Position numbers and translations under genes: made by a program. A stretch of DNA of 64,000 nt from Thinopyrum elongatum (Eukaryota; Streptophyta; Magnoliopsida; Poales; Poaceae), in contig CM022298.1 of the NCBI GenBank assembly GCA_011799875.1, forward strand, positions 191,292,423-191,356,422, in the 5' to 3' direction. Position 1 is the first letter of the stretch. Every line of letters starts with the position of its first letter. The notes below the pieces were generated by a model, which saw nothing but the letters and a program-made list of their open reading frames with translations, was not told the origin of the DNA and ran no database searches. Shown here one piece after another: positions 46,569 through 58,449 of the stretch.

Positions 46569-47123
46569 ATCCCCCACAAAGTCTCATTGGCACATCTCAT
46601 CACTTTGTTCCAAAGCATTGTTTATATACCGGTGCTTAGTGGAGACTATAAAGCTGAACTTCCACTTAGAGGTTTATGCTAGACTAGATCACAACTTGAA
46701 TAGTGGACTATGCCTTGAACTACAAGTTTTCTACGAGACTAGTTTCACACAAATTCTTGACCGATACTGGGCTGCCACAAGGCTTCCCCGCGGGTGGAGC
46801 GTATACGTCATACACCAAGGCCTTTCATGAATTTATTAGAGAACACCCAATTCTCACAGACTGCAACGTTAATAGTCAAATTCATATAGGTGTGTTCCTC
46901 AGGAGATGCTCTGCAGGACAGCATCTCTGCTTCCTCAAATAAGCCACTTGGAACGCATTAAGATAACTATCAACCTGCCATGTAGATCAGGAGAGTATTG
47001 CATCTTCACGGAGGGGGATAATTAAAATAGGGATACTCTCCTCCCAGCTGACCAACAACTTGTCTCCCACTTCTACTTCACGGGATCTCCGATCACATAG
47101 AGTGGGTTACCACTGTGGATAAC
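46569..47123 (-). other. H2 3' untranslated region and polypurine tract
   Basis: TTTGTGGGGGAT on the minus strand adjoins the LTR. The rest is non-coding, with GCAATACTCTCCTGATC and CTACCCGCGGGG-like words shared with H3. Confidence 0.75.
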
Positions 47124-48740
47124 TCATGCGGTGGGTCTCAAACCCATCTCCATTGATGCATTATCTATCACAGTATGTGATAAACCCTTTGTGAAGGGAT
47201 CTCCCAAGTTTTTCGACATTTGAATATAATCCAATGTAATAACTCCGGAGTTCCTCAATTTTCTGACAGATTTTAGTCTCCTCTTCACATGTCTTGAGGA
47301 CTTCATATTATCCTTAGAACTGTTTATCTTGACGATCACAGTTTGATTATCACAGTTCATAAGGATAGGGAGTATTGGTCTTTCAACCATAAGTAAGTCC
47401 GTCAAGAGCTCACGAAGCCACTCTTCTTGAACAGTAGCAGTGTCTAACACTGTTAGTTCTGCTTCCATAGTTGATCTCGTTAAGATGGTCTGCTTGCAAG
47501 ACTTCAGGAAACAGTGCCACCACCAAGTGTAAAAACATAACCACTTGTGGCCTTAATCTCATCAGTATCAGATATCCAGTTTGAGTCACTATAACCCTCC
47601 AGTACCCTTGGATACCCGGTGTAGTGAATCCCATAGCTCGCAGTGCCTTTCAAATAGCGCATAACTCTCTCAAGCGCATGCCAATGATCATCTCCCGGTT
47701 TTGACACAAACTGACTTAGTTTGCTCACAGCAAAAGAGATGTCAGGCGTCATGGCACTCGCCAAATACATAAGCGACCCAATAATCTGAGAATACCTCAG
47801 TTGATCTCTAGCGATCTGTCGATTCTTACGAAGCAACACACTAGAATCATATGGAGTTGGGGAAGGCTTGCGGTCGCTATACCCAAAGCGACTCAAAACC
47901 TTTTCCACATAGTGAGACTGAAGTAGTGTAATCCCACCATTCTCATCTCTCAACAGCTTGATGTTTAAGATAACAACAGCTACTCCTAGATCCTTCATCT
48001 CAAAACAATGAGATAAGAAATCCTTAACCTCCTTGATTAAATCAAGTTTGGTTCCAAAGATCAGTATGTCATCGACATACAGACAAAGAACAACTCCTTC
48101 GCCCCCACCATGGCGATAGTACACACACTTGTCACCATCGTTTACTACAAAGCCTGCAACAGTTAATGTTCTTTCGAACTTGTCATGCCACTCCTTAGGA
48201 GCTTGTTTAAGGCCATATAAAGACTTTAATAACTTGCACACCTTTCCTTCCTGACCAGGTACAACGAATCCATCTGGCTAATCCAAGTAAATTTCCTCCT
48301 TCAACTCTCCATCGAGGAAAGCCATCTTAACGTCCATTTGATGAACGAGAAGACCATGTGGGGCAGCCAGTGATAGTAGCACCCGAATAGTGGTCAATCT
48401 AGCCACGGGTGAGTAAGTATCAAAGAAGACTTCACCTTCTTTCTGGGTATAACCCTTAGCCACAAGCTGTGCCTTGTACTTTTCAATCGTACCATCAGGT
48501 CTAAGCTTCTTCTTGAACACCCACTTACATCCTACAGGTTTGCACCCATAAGGACAGTCAGTGATCTCCCAGGTTCCGTTAGCTAAGATGGAATCCATCT
48601 CGCTACGAATAGCTTCTTTCTAGTAGTCAGCATCAGGAGATGCACAGGCTTCTGAAATAGTCCTGGGTGTGTCATCCACAAGGTACACAATGAAATCATC
48701 ACCAAAGGACTTTGCAGTCCTCTATCTCTTACTCCTTACA
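47124..48740 (-). pseudogene. H2 reverse transcriptase and RNase H, broken
   Basis: Copia reverse transcriptase. MDSILANGTWEITDCPYGCK leads to GCKWVFKKKLRPDGTIEKYK and DTYSPVARLTTIRVLLSLAA; a TAG at 48,278-48,280 follows. The next block has LLKSLYGLKQAPKEWHDKFE and LCLYVDDILIFG, so the YVDD site is intact (residues 55-58 of the block opening at 48,241). ISFAVSKLSQFVSKPGDDHW begins the RNase H side. A frameshift near 47,500 separates it from MEAELTVLDTATVQEEWL, which runs to TAG near 47,124. No integrase or protease lies between this and the gag. Confidence 0.88.
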
Positions 48741-50199
48741 GGAGTTTCATTGTCATCCTCCACAGGATTCTCAACGTGTTCCATCGCAATGGTGGGTTCA
48801 AGAATTACATCTAATTCCTGACTGGATGGAGTAGGTATCTCCTGATTTGATGAACTCGACATATCCTTCATAGGAAATATGTCCTTAAAGAAAGTCGCAT
48901 ATAATTCGACTCCATAATCGTACCAACATGCATGTCGGATACCTCAGATTTTATTATCAAAAATCTATAGCCAATGCTATGAAAAGCGGTTAGAACATCT
49001 CGAAACCCAGTGATTAGGATCACCAGAGACATGGCAAAGTCCCTTCCCTTTCTTATGAGAATTCTTCTTGAAGTTGGTAGAATGTGACGGCTTGTTCTTT
49101 GCATCAAACTTGCCTTTGCCCTTAGTTTTGTTCTTATTGTTTTTGAACTTGTTGGGCTGGAAGTTCTTCTTCTGTACCATGTGGGCACTAGAAGCTCCCT
49201 CGGCAACTCAAGCACATGTGTCCTTTGCTCTCGCCTTCTCTTCAACATCAAGAGTACCATTGAGATCCGAAACGGAAAACTCCTGTCTCTTGTGTTTGAG
49301 GGAAGTAGCAAAATTGTTCCACGAAGGTGGAAGCTTGGCAATGATGTCTCCGGCAACAAATTTTTCCGGCAACACACACTTTAAGTACTCAAGTTCCTTT
49401 GTGAGCGACTGTATCTCATGAGCTTGCTGGACAACAGAGCGCTCATCAATCATCTTATAGTCATAGAATTCCTCCGTGACGTACAACTCACTGCCGGCGT
49501 CCGAGGCCCCAAACTTGGCCTCGAGCGCAGCCCACATGTCCTCGCCGTTGTCAAACGACATATACGAATCCATAATGGAATCGTCAAGAACACTCAGAAG
49601 GGCGCCTTTAAAGAGGGTATCGATCTTCTCAAAAGCTTCCTGCTGTGCAGGATTAAGATCGCCCTCGGGCTTGCCCTTGGTGTCATCATAGCAGTACATG
49701 GTCTGGAACCAGTAAACTGCTCTCGTGCGCTACCTCTTATATTGCACCCCTTAAAGGTAGGCGGCTTCAGATGCGCATCAAAACCACTTGGAGTAAATTG
49801 CCTATAATCAGGTTTTTCGATTGTTGAATATATGAGCAAATTACTATGAGATTTAATCCGAATAAACACAAAATAAATCATGACAGCTATAACTGAGATT
49901 AAACTAATCATGTGGACTAGCATAGTAGATGAACAGATCGAATCTAGGGCACAGACTAGAAACATGAATTCTAACACGATCTCGAACAGGAAGGACAGAA
50001 TCACATATGATGCAACGGGAGCAGCACCGTTAGCGTTGAGGTTGTCACCCATGTCGTGGAGGAAGAGGTTGCCGAGGTTGGGGAAGAAGTCGTCGTTGGT
50101 GAATTCATCGCTGCCAACAGTCGCGCGAGTGCGCTACCCAAAAACATGATCGCCCCTCTCCCGTACAGGATCATGAGAGGCGGTGTTCCAGAGGCCTGC
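48741..50199 (-). pseudogene. H2 gag, broken
   Basis: Same gag as H1: MGDNLNANGAAPVASYVILS at 50,052 on the minus strand, YCYDDTKGKPEGDLNPAQQE, SYMSFDNGEDMWAALEAKFG, HEIQSLTKELEYLKCVLPEK and NNFATSLKHKRQEFSVSDLN. The basic segment NFQPNKFKNNKNKTKGKGKF is followed by a zinc knuckle with CHVSGDPNHWVSRC, in which the second cysteine of the CCHC reads serine. Frameshifts occur near 49,740 and a stop at 49,208. After the knuckle only ~370 bases remain before the reverse transcriptase. Confidence 0.85.
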
Positions 50200-50765
50200 T
50201 GTCCCTTCTCGCGGTACACGCAAAAAGGAGGGATGGAGAAGACTTGCGAGGCAGCACAATGATCTAGAACGGTGGTGCGAAGCCATGTGATGCGGTGATG
50301 GCTAGGGTACACGTCTGCCTGACTATATAATGCTGGTCGGGTAGGTCGTGGGAGTAAACCCCATGCCCAAGTCACGATCCAAAAGAATCGGAAACGGGTC
50401 AGTAATTAACGCGTTCGTTAATTATTAATTAATGACTCATTAATTTTTCCCGAGCAGCAAAAATATAGACAACGTGCATAGCTCTGTCCTCGGCTCGGCT
50501 CATTCCCACAACCCGCGGCACATCATGACGAGGCGTGGCGAGGCGAGTGAGGAGGAGGAGCGCGCGTGTAGGTCTCCTCTTCTCATGCTCATACAAGTGG
50601 TAGAAGAGCTCACCTTATAAAGAGGTGCAAGTCTCACTCAACTTCCGGGGTGGGTCTAAACTTTAGTCCCACTCACACCACTCACAAGCTATGCATGAAT
50701 GGGCCAAGAGAATTTCAGAATTTTAGTTGGGCTTTGGGCCAAAGGCCTACTAACAAATTCCAACA
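50200..50765 (-). repeat. H LTR2 (about 566 bases)
   Basis: On the minus strand it starts TGTTGGAATTTGTTAGTAGG and ends near GCGAGAAGGGACA. It is bounded by H3's polypurine tract on one side and H2's leader on the other. The inner end is my best estimate from TG...CA ends; no clear tRNA-complementary site follows. Confidence 0.75.
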
Positions 50766-51320
50766 ATCCCCCACAAAGTCTCATTGGCACATCTCATCAC
50801 TTAGTTCCAAAACATTGTTTATATACCGGTGCTTAGTGGAGACTGTAAAGTTGAACTTCCACTTAGAGGTTTATGCTAGACTAGATCACAACTTGAATAG
50901 TGGACTATGCCTTGAACTACAAGTTTTGTGCAAGACTAGTTTCACACAAATTCTTGACCGATACTGGGCTGCCGCAAGGCTTCCCTGCGGGTGGAGCGTA
51001 TACGTCATCCTCTAGGGCCTTTCACGAATTTATTAGAGAACACCCAATTCTCACAGACTGCAACGTTAATAGTCAAATTCATATAGGTGTGTTCCTCAGG
51101 AGATGCTCTAGAGGACAGCATCTCTGCTTACTCAAATAAGCCACTTGGAACACATTAAGATAACTATCAACCTGCCATGCAGATCGGGAGAGTATTGCAT
51201 CTTCACGGAGTGGGATAATTAAAATAGGGATACTCTCCTCCTATTTGACCAACAGCTTGTCTCCCACTTCTACTTCACGGGATCTCCGTTCACATAGAGT
51301 GGGTTACCACTGTGGACAAC
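50766..51320 (-). other. H3 3' untranslated region and polypurine tract
   Basis: Same layout as 46,569-47,123, beginning with TTTGTGGGGGAT on the minus strand beside LTR2. Confidence 0.75.
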
Positions 51321-52636
51321 TCATGCGGTGGGTCTCAAACCCATCTCCATTGATGCATTATCTATCACATTACGTGATAAACCCTTTGTGAAGGGATCTG
51401 CCAAGTTTTTCGATGTTTGGATATAATCCAACATAATAACTCCGGAGTTCCTCAATTTTCTGATAGATTTTAGTCTCCTCTTCACATGTCTTGAGGACTT
51501 CATATTATCCTTAGAACTGTTTATCTTGACGATCACAGTTCATAAGGATAGGGGGTATTGGTTTTTCAACCATAGGTAAGTCCGTCAAGAGCTCATGAAG
51601 CCACTCTGCTTCAACAGTGGCAGTGTCTAACGCTGAGAGTTCTACTTCCATAGTTGACATCGTTAAGATGGTCTGCTTGCAAGACTTCCAGGAAACAGCG
51701 CCACCACCAAGTCTAAAAACATAACAACTTGTGGCCTTAATCTCATCAGCATCAGATATCCAGTTTGAGTCACTATTACCTCCAGTACCCTTGGATACCC
51801 GGTGTAGTGAATCCCATAGCTCGCAGTGCCTTTCAAATTGTGCATAACTCTCTCAAGCGCATGCCAATGATCATCTCTCAGTTTTGACACAAACCGACTC
51901 AGTTTGCTCACAGCAAAAGAGATGTCAAGCGTCATGGCACTCGCCAAATACGTAAGCGGGCCAATAATCTGAGAATACCTTAGTTGATCTCTAGCGATCC
52001 GTCGATTCTTATGAAGCAACACACTAGAATCATATGGAGTTGGGGAAGGCTTGCAGTCGCTATACCCAACGCGACTCAAAACCTTTTCCACATAGTGAGA
52101 CTGAAGCAGTGTAATCCCACCATTCTCATCTCTCAACAGCTTGATGTTTAAGATAACAACAGCTACTCCTAGATCCTTCATCTCAAAACAACGAGATATG
52201 AAATCCTTAACCTCCTTGATTAAATCAAGTTTGGTTCCAAAGATCAGTATGTCTTCGACATACAGACAAAGAATAACTCCTTCGCCCCCACCATGGCGAT
52301 AGTACACACACTTGTCACCATCGTTTACTACAAAGCCTGCAGCAGTTAATGTTCTTTCGAACTTCTCATGCCACTCCTTAGTACCTTGTTTAAGGCCATA
52401 TAACGACTTTAATAACTTGCACACCTTTCCTTCCTGACCAGGTACTACAAAACCATCTGGCTAATCCATGTAAATTTCCTACTTCAACTCTCCATTGAGG
52501 AAAGCCATCTTAACGTCCATTTGATGAACGAGAAGACCATGTGAGTTAGCCAGTGATAGCAGCACCTGAATAGTGGTCAATCTAGCCACGGGTGAGTAAG
52601 TATCAAAGAAGTCTTCGCCTTCTTTCTGGGTATAAC
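51321..52636 (-). pseudogene. H3 reverse transcriptase and RNase H, truncated and catalytically altered
   Basis: Same protein as H2, but the YVDD site reads LCLYVEDILIFG: the first catalytic aspartate codon is GAA (52,254-52,256). The TAG seen in H2 is also present here (52,461-52,463), 4,183 bases away. A frameshift near 51,780 follows YPRVLE. RNase H ends VIDNASMEMGLRPTA. The 5' part is cut by gypsy F2 at 52,636, in the GGGTATAAC sequence that is intact in H2 at 48,445. Confidence 0.88.
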
Positions 52637-53112
52637 TGAGGGAGTCCTGGACTAAGGGGTCCCCGGGCCGTCAACCTACTACATATGGGCCGGATTAATG
52701 GGCCGCTTTGTGGCCAAGCTAGAGTGCGGACCCGTGACTGGACAGGAGATCTTTGGAGTCTTGGTGTGCCCTCCAAGTCAAGATTAGCGTGATCTTTGCT
52801 TCATTGTAACCGATCGCATGTAACCCTAACCCTACTGGTGTCTATATATATAAACCAGAGGCTTTAGGGCTTTAGGGCCAGAGCTACTTCCATCACCTCA
52901 TCATCTTAGGGTTTAGCTCGCCTGATCTCGAGGTAGATCTACTCTGTAACCATACCATACATCAAATACAATCAAGCGGGACGTAGGGTTTTACCTCTTC
53001 GAGAGGGCCCGAACCTGGGTAAACACTGTGTTCATCGTCCCTTGCTCCCCATTGATCCTAGATCCACAGCTCGGGACCCCCTACCCGAGATCCACCGGTT
53101 TTGACACCGACA
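52637..53112 (+). repeat. F2 5' LTR (476 bases)
   Basis: TGAGGGAGTCCTGGACTAAG to CCGGTTTTGACACCGACA. TATA element TATATATATAAA (~52,843). The sequence after it, TTGGTGCTTTCATTGAGAG, occupies the primer-binding position but is not complementary to initiator methionine tRNA. Confidence 0.92.
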
Positions 53113-53158
53113 TTGGTGCTTTCATTGAGAGTTCCGTTGTTGGGTCACCGAAAGATCA

Positions 53159-54380
53159 ATGGCTCGCTTGATCATCGGAGAAGGCATCAGCTCCGGGGAC
53201 CTCTTTGTGCCTGGCCAGCTCTTCGCGCTCAGCAGCATCATGCTACACGCCAACCCAACTGGTCATCTAGACCAAATCAACAACTTCGCCCCTGAGCACC
53301 GGATTCGATTCGGCAATTTGGAGTATGTTGCGGACGCCCGGGGCGATCTGGTCTTCGCCGGATTTGCAGCCTCTCCTCGCACCCCCGTGGGCCTCGCTGT
53401 GCATGCTCCGTAGCTTTTCCCCGATCCAATCTACGGATCGACCCTAATCCTTCAGCCGGCCTTGAGCTTAGACGGCTCCACCTTGAATGGAGGCCAGGAA
53501 TCCCCTTTGACCACGCCTGCAATACCCGCTGAGGACCCATCTTCGGGCATCAATACGTAAGCAGTGTTCGGACAACGAGAGTAACTCTCGGCCGAACCAT
53601 CTCCTCACGAAACGCCTCCGGCCTTGGCCCCTGTGACGGGTCGACGCTCGGTAGCCAGGAATCATCCCCGACCAAACTCCCCCTCGACAACTCGGCTTCG
53701 AGCCTCAATAAGGAAGAAGTATCCGAAGACCAGGTCTTTTCCTCGGTCTCTTATGACTGTCCGGTCCCGGGCCTCGAGGTTAACTCAGCCCTTGAAGACC
53801 TAGATCCAGTCAGGGCACATATCATTCCTTGCCCCGCCACGTCGGAGACTGGCCCTGAACGGCCACCACGTACCAGACCGGCGACCCTCGCCTTATTAAA
53901 TGAGGCGTTGGACCGAATCCAGATGATGGCTATTCGGGAGGATCCGCCCTCGGCTCGCGTCCAGCGGCCCTTTGAGGCAGATTTCAGGGAATTTTATGTC
54001 CCACCCTCCACCCATTTAGTGGCCACAGTCAAAGACTTAACCGACATGTTGGACTATACCTCAGAAAATGCTGAATACATGGACGAGGATAGTGGAGCCA
54101 CGACTAGCACCGACGCTGCTCCCCCTGTCACCGGCCGTTGGACGGCCACGTCCACCTATGACGTCTACATGGTGGACACTCCGAAAGACAATGGCACTCC
54201 CAAGAAGGATAACGGCAGGCCCAGTGATGAGCCGCCGAAACGCCGCAGATAGCGCCGCCGCTCCAAAGCGCTTTGAAGCCATGCGAGCAACAGGGACACC
54301 GCAGAAAATGCCACCCCGGACAATGCGGACAACCTCGATGATCCCGACGCCGATAAGCAGCCACAAAACGACCACGAGGA
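53159..54380 (+). pseudogene. F2 gag N-terminal part, broken
   Basis: ATG at 53,159 opens MARLIIGEGISSGDLFVPGQ and stops at 53,411. Frameshifts and stops follow (53,570, 53,580). Later blocks are NEALDRIQMMAIREDPPSAR and PPSTHLVATVKDLTDMLDYT, then MVDTPKDNGTPKKDNGRPSD, an acidic/polar region typical of this gag's N-terminus. It is cut at 54,380 by copia W2 and resumes at 63,016. Confidence 0.8.
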
Positions 54381-56144
54381 TGTTGGAAATATGCCCTAGA
54401 GGCAATAATAAATTGGTTATTATCATATTTCCTTGTTCATGATAATCGTTTATTATCCATGCTAGAATTGTATTGATCGGAAACTCAGATACATGTGTGG
54501 ATACATAGACAACATCATGTCCCTAGTAAGCCTCTACTGGACTAGCTCGTTGATCAAAGATGGCTATGGTTTCCTAGCCATGGACATAAGTTGTCATTTG
54601 ATAACAGGATCACATCATTAGGAGAATGATGTGATGGACAAGACCCAAACTATAAACGTAGCATATGATCGTGTCAAGTTTATTGCTATTGTTTTCTACA
54701 TGTCAAGTATATGTTCCTATGACCATGAGATCATGCAACTCACTGACACCGGAGGAGTACCTTGTGTGTACCAAACATCGCAACGTAACTGGGTGACTAT
54801 AAAGGTGCTCTATAGGTATCTCCGAGGGTGTCTGTTGAGTTGGCATGGATCAAGACTGGGATTTGTCACTCCGTATGACGGAGAGGTATCTCAGGGCCCA
54901 CTCGGTAATACAACATCACAAGAAGCTTGCAAGTAATGTGACTAATGGTTTAGCCATGGGATCTTGTATTACGGAACGAGTAAAGAGACTTGCCGGTAAT
55001 GAGATTTAAATAGGTATGGAGATACCGACGATCGAATCTCGGGCAAGTAACATACCGATAGACAAAGGGAACTACATACGGGATTAGCTGAATCCTTGAC
55101 ATCGAGGTTCGACCGATAAGATCTTCATAGAATATGTAGGAAACATTATGGGCATCTAGGTCCCGCTATTGGTTATTGACCGTAGAGGTGTCTCGGTCAT
55201 GTCTGCATAGTTCTCGAACCCACAGGGTCTACACACTTAACGTTTGGTGACGATATAAGTATAGTTGAGTTATTATGGTGGTTACCGAAGGATGTTCGGA
55301 GTCCTAGATGAGATCTCGGATGTGACGAGGAACTCCGGAATGGTCTGGAGGTGAAGATTGATATATTGGACGAAGGGTATTGGAGTCCAGAAGTGTTCCG
55401 AAGGTACCGGGTGATGACCAGCATGACCGAAAGGGGTTTCGGGGGGCCTCATGGGCCAAGGGGAGGGGGTACACCAGCCCACTAAGGGGTTGTGCGCCCC
55501 CCAAGCCCCCTTCCCATGTTACCAGGGGAGGTGGGGCGCGTCCCTAGGGTTTCCCACCCCTTTGCCTTGGGGGCCAAGTCTCCTAAGGGGTGGGGGGCCA
55601 AAACCCATCTAGGGTTTCCCCTTGTAGGCCGCCGCCCCCTAGATTGGATCTAGGGGCGCCTCCTCCCTTCACCCTTCCCCCTATATATAGAGGAGGGGAG
55701 AGAGGGCAGCCGCACCCATACAGATCTATTCATGCCACGGCGCTGCCCTTCCTCTCCCTCATAGCCATCTTCTTCTCCGTAGTGCTTAGCGAAGCTCTGC
55801 TGAGATTTCTCCACCACCACCGCCACAACGCCGTCGTGCTATCGAAGGACTCGAGCTACTACTTCACCATCGCTCACTGGATCGAGGAGGTGATGGCGTC
55901 ATTAAGCCGTACGTGTGTTGAACGCGGAGGTGCCGTCCGTTCGGCACTAGATCGGAGTTCGCGGGACGGATCGTGATTGGATCGCGAAGACGTTTGACTA
56001 CATCAACCGCTTTTCTTAATGCTTCCGCTTAGCGATCTACAAGGGTATGTAGATGCAATCTCTCCTCTCGTAGATGGTCATCTCCTAGATTGGATCTTGG
56101 TGAGCGTAGGAAAATTTTTGTTTCCCATGCAACGTTCCCCAACA
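54381..56144 (+). repeat. W2 5' LTR (1,764 bases)
   Basis: TGTTGGAAATATGCCCTAGA to ATGCAACGTTCCCCAACA. TATA element CTATATATAG at 55,681-55,690, followed by a GAGGGCAGCCGC leader and CTTCTCCGTAGTGC. Confidence 0.95.
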
Positions 56145-56145
56145 G

Positions 56146-56157
56146 TGGTATCAGAGC
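56146..56157 (+). other. W2 primer-binding site
   Basis: TGGTATCAGAGC, complementary to initiator methionine tRNA, one base after the LTR. Confidence 0.95.
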
Positions 56158-57413
56158 TAGGTCTATGCGTAGATGACATCACGAGTAGAACACAAAGGAG
56201 TTTGTGGGCGTTGATATTCAGATTGCTTCCTTCCTTGGTCTTTTCTTGATTCGGCTGTATTGTGGGATGAAGCGGCCCGGACCAACTTTACATGTCCACG
56301 TACATGAGACCGGTTCCATCGACAGACATGTGACTTTGTTGCATAAAGATGGCTGACTGGTGTCTGTCTCTCCCACCTTAGTTGAATCGGATTCGACAAA
56401 GGCGGTCCTTGTAGAAGGTTAAATAGCAACTTGCATATCACCGTTGTGGCTTTGCGTAGGTAAGAATCGTTCTTGCTAGATACCCATAGCAGCCACGTAA
56501 AACATGCAACAATAATTAGAGGACGTCTAACTTGTTTTTGCAGGGTATGTTGTGATATGATATGGCCAAAAACATGATGATATATATTTGATGTATGAGA
56601 TGATCATGTTTGTAATAGTTTATATCGACTTGCATGTCGATGCATACGGCAACCGGCAGGAGCCATAGGGTTGTCTTTAATTATTGTATGACCTACGTGT
56701 CAATCATTAAGCACTATGTAATGCTTTACTTTATCACTAAGCGGTAGCAATAGTAGTAGAAGCATGGTTGGCATGACAACCCCGATGGCGACACAATGAT
56801 GGAGATCATGGTGTCATGCCGGTGACGATGGAGATCATGCCGGTGCTTTGGAGATGGAGATCAAAAGCACGAGTTGATGGCCATATCATGTCACTTATGA
56901 TTTGCATGTGATGTTAATCCTTTTATGCATCTTATTTTGCTTAGGATGACGGTAGCATTATAAGGTGATCCCTCACTAAAATATCAAGATAAAATTGTGT
57001 TCTCCCCAAGTGTGCACCGTTGCGAAAGTTCATCGTTTTGAAGCACCACGTGATGATCGGTTGTGATAGACTCTACGTTCACATACAACTGGTGCAAGCC
57101 AGTTTTGCACATGCGGAACACTTGGGTTAAACTTGACGAGCCTAGCATGTACAGACATGGCCTCGGAACACAAGAGACTGAAAGGTCGAACACGAGTCAT
57201 ATAGTAGATATGATCAACATGGAGATGTTCACCATTGAAACCACCTCATCTCACGTGATGATCGGACTTGGGTTGGTGAATTTGGATCGTGTTACACTCG
57301 GACAACCGGAGGGATGTTGATTTGAGTGGGAGTTCTTAGGTAATATGATTAATTGAACTCTTTTATCATGAACAATAGTCTAAGTTACCTTTGCAAATTT
57401 ATGTTGTAGATCA
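56158..57413 (+). other. W2 untranslated leader
   Basis: No gene. About 1.25 kb; shares blocks such as GGTATGTTGTGATATGATATG and GAGTGGGAGTTC with the W1 leader. Confidence 0.8.
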
Positions 57414-58449
57414 AAAGCTCGCGCTATAGCTCCCAGTTTTAATACATTCCTAGAGAAAGACTAAGTTGAAAGATATTGTAAGCAATTATGCAGACTAGGT
57501 CCGTAGTCTGAGGATTGTCCTCACTGCTGCACAGAAGGCTTATGTCCTTGATGCACCGCTCGGTGTGCCAATCCCTTTAGCGTCGTCTGTGGATGTTGTG
57601 AACATCTGGCAGACACGTTCTAATTACTACTTGATAGTTTAGTGCGCCATGCTTTACGGCTTAGAATAGGGGCTCCTAAGGTGTTTTGAACACCATGGAA
57701 CATATGAGATGTTCTAAGAGCTGAAATTGGTATTTCAGGCTCATGCCCGTGTTGAGAGGTATGAGACCTCTGACAAGTTCTTTGCCTACAAGATGGAGGA
57801 GAATAGCTCAGCCAGTGAGCATGTGCTCAGAATGTCTGGGTGCTACAATCACTTGAATCAAGTGGGAGTTAATCTTCCAGATAAGAAAGTGATTGACAGA
57901 GTTCTCCAGACACTATCACCAAGCTACTAGAACTTCGTGATGAACTATAACATGCAAGGGATGGAGATGATCCCGGAGTAGTTCGCGGTAGGCCGCGGAG
58001 GTAGAAATCAAGAAGGAGCATCAAGTGTTGATGGTTAACAAGACCACTGGTTTCAAGAAGGGCAATGGCAAGAAGGGAAATTTCATGAATGGCAAGCCAG
58101 TTGCCGCTCTAGTGAAGAAACCCAAGGTTGAACCCAAACCCGAGACTAAGTGCTTCAATTGTAAGGGAACGGTCGCTGATAGCGGAACTACCCCAAATAA
58201 TTGGTAGATAAGAAGGCTGGCAACTTCAACAAAAGTATATTTGATATACGTGTTATTGATGTGTACCTTACTAGTACTCCTAGTAGCACCTGGGTATTAG
58301 ATACCGGTTCAGTTGCTAACATTGGTAACTCGAAACAAAAGCTACAGAATAAACGGAGACTAGCTAAGGGCGAGGTGATGATGTGTGTTGGAAGTGTTTC
58401 CAAGGTTGATGTGATCACCATCGCACGCTCCCTCTACCTTCGAGATTAG
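57414..58449 (+). pseudogene. W2 gag and protease, broken
   Basis: Where W1 gag has ATG this copy has AAA (57,414-57,416), so the start is lost. Blocks: LVFQAHARVERYETSDKFFA (57,727 on), VIDRVLQTLSPSY, then a stop. The basic linker leads to a zinc knuckle that begins CFNCKG (~58,150) but is frameshifted before its histidine. Protease frame 58,201-58,449 has STWVLDTGSVANIGNSKQKL with an intact D-T-G, and ends at TAG 58,447. Confidence 0.9.

Larger units (their letters stand above)
35856..52636 (-). mobile_element. Head-to-tail array of copia retrotransposon H
   Basis: On the plus strand the order is: H1 gag (35,856-37,309), LTR1 (37,310-37,348 plus 46,047-46,568, split by a later copia), H2 internal region (46,569-50,199), LTR2 (50,200-50,765), H3 internal 3' part (50,766-52,636). 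Each LTR therefore serves two internal regions, as expected after unequal recombination between LTRs. Matching positions are 4,197 bases apart (LTR right ends 46,568 and 50,765; gene ends 47,124 and 51,321). Internal regions carry gag, reverse transcriptase and RNase H but no protease or integrase. H1 is cut on its left by CACTA element 2 and H3 on its right by gypsy F2, so more of the array should lie outside both. The family name is unknown to me. Confidence 0.85.

Noticed and set aside
49068..49807. Plus-strand open frames of 117-129 codons (also 36,253-36,947)
   Set aside because: Opposite strand of H gag; they recur only because gag recurs.
53113..53131. F2 sequence after the LTR as an initiator methionine tRNA site
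   Set aside because: TTGGTGCTTTCATTGAGAG does not match TGGTATCAGAGC, so a different primer tRNA must be used if it is functional.
55590..55976. Open frame of ~128 codons, repeated at 62,357-62,842
   Set aside because: Lies in both W2 LTRs, across the TATA box and leader; shared by copying, not by coding.
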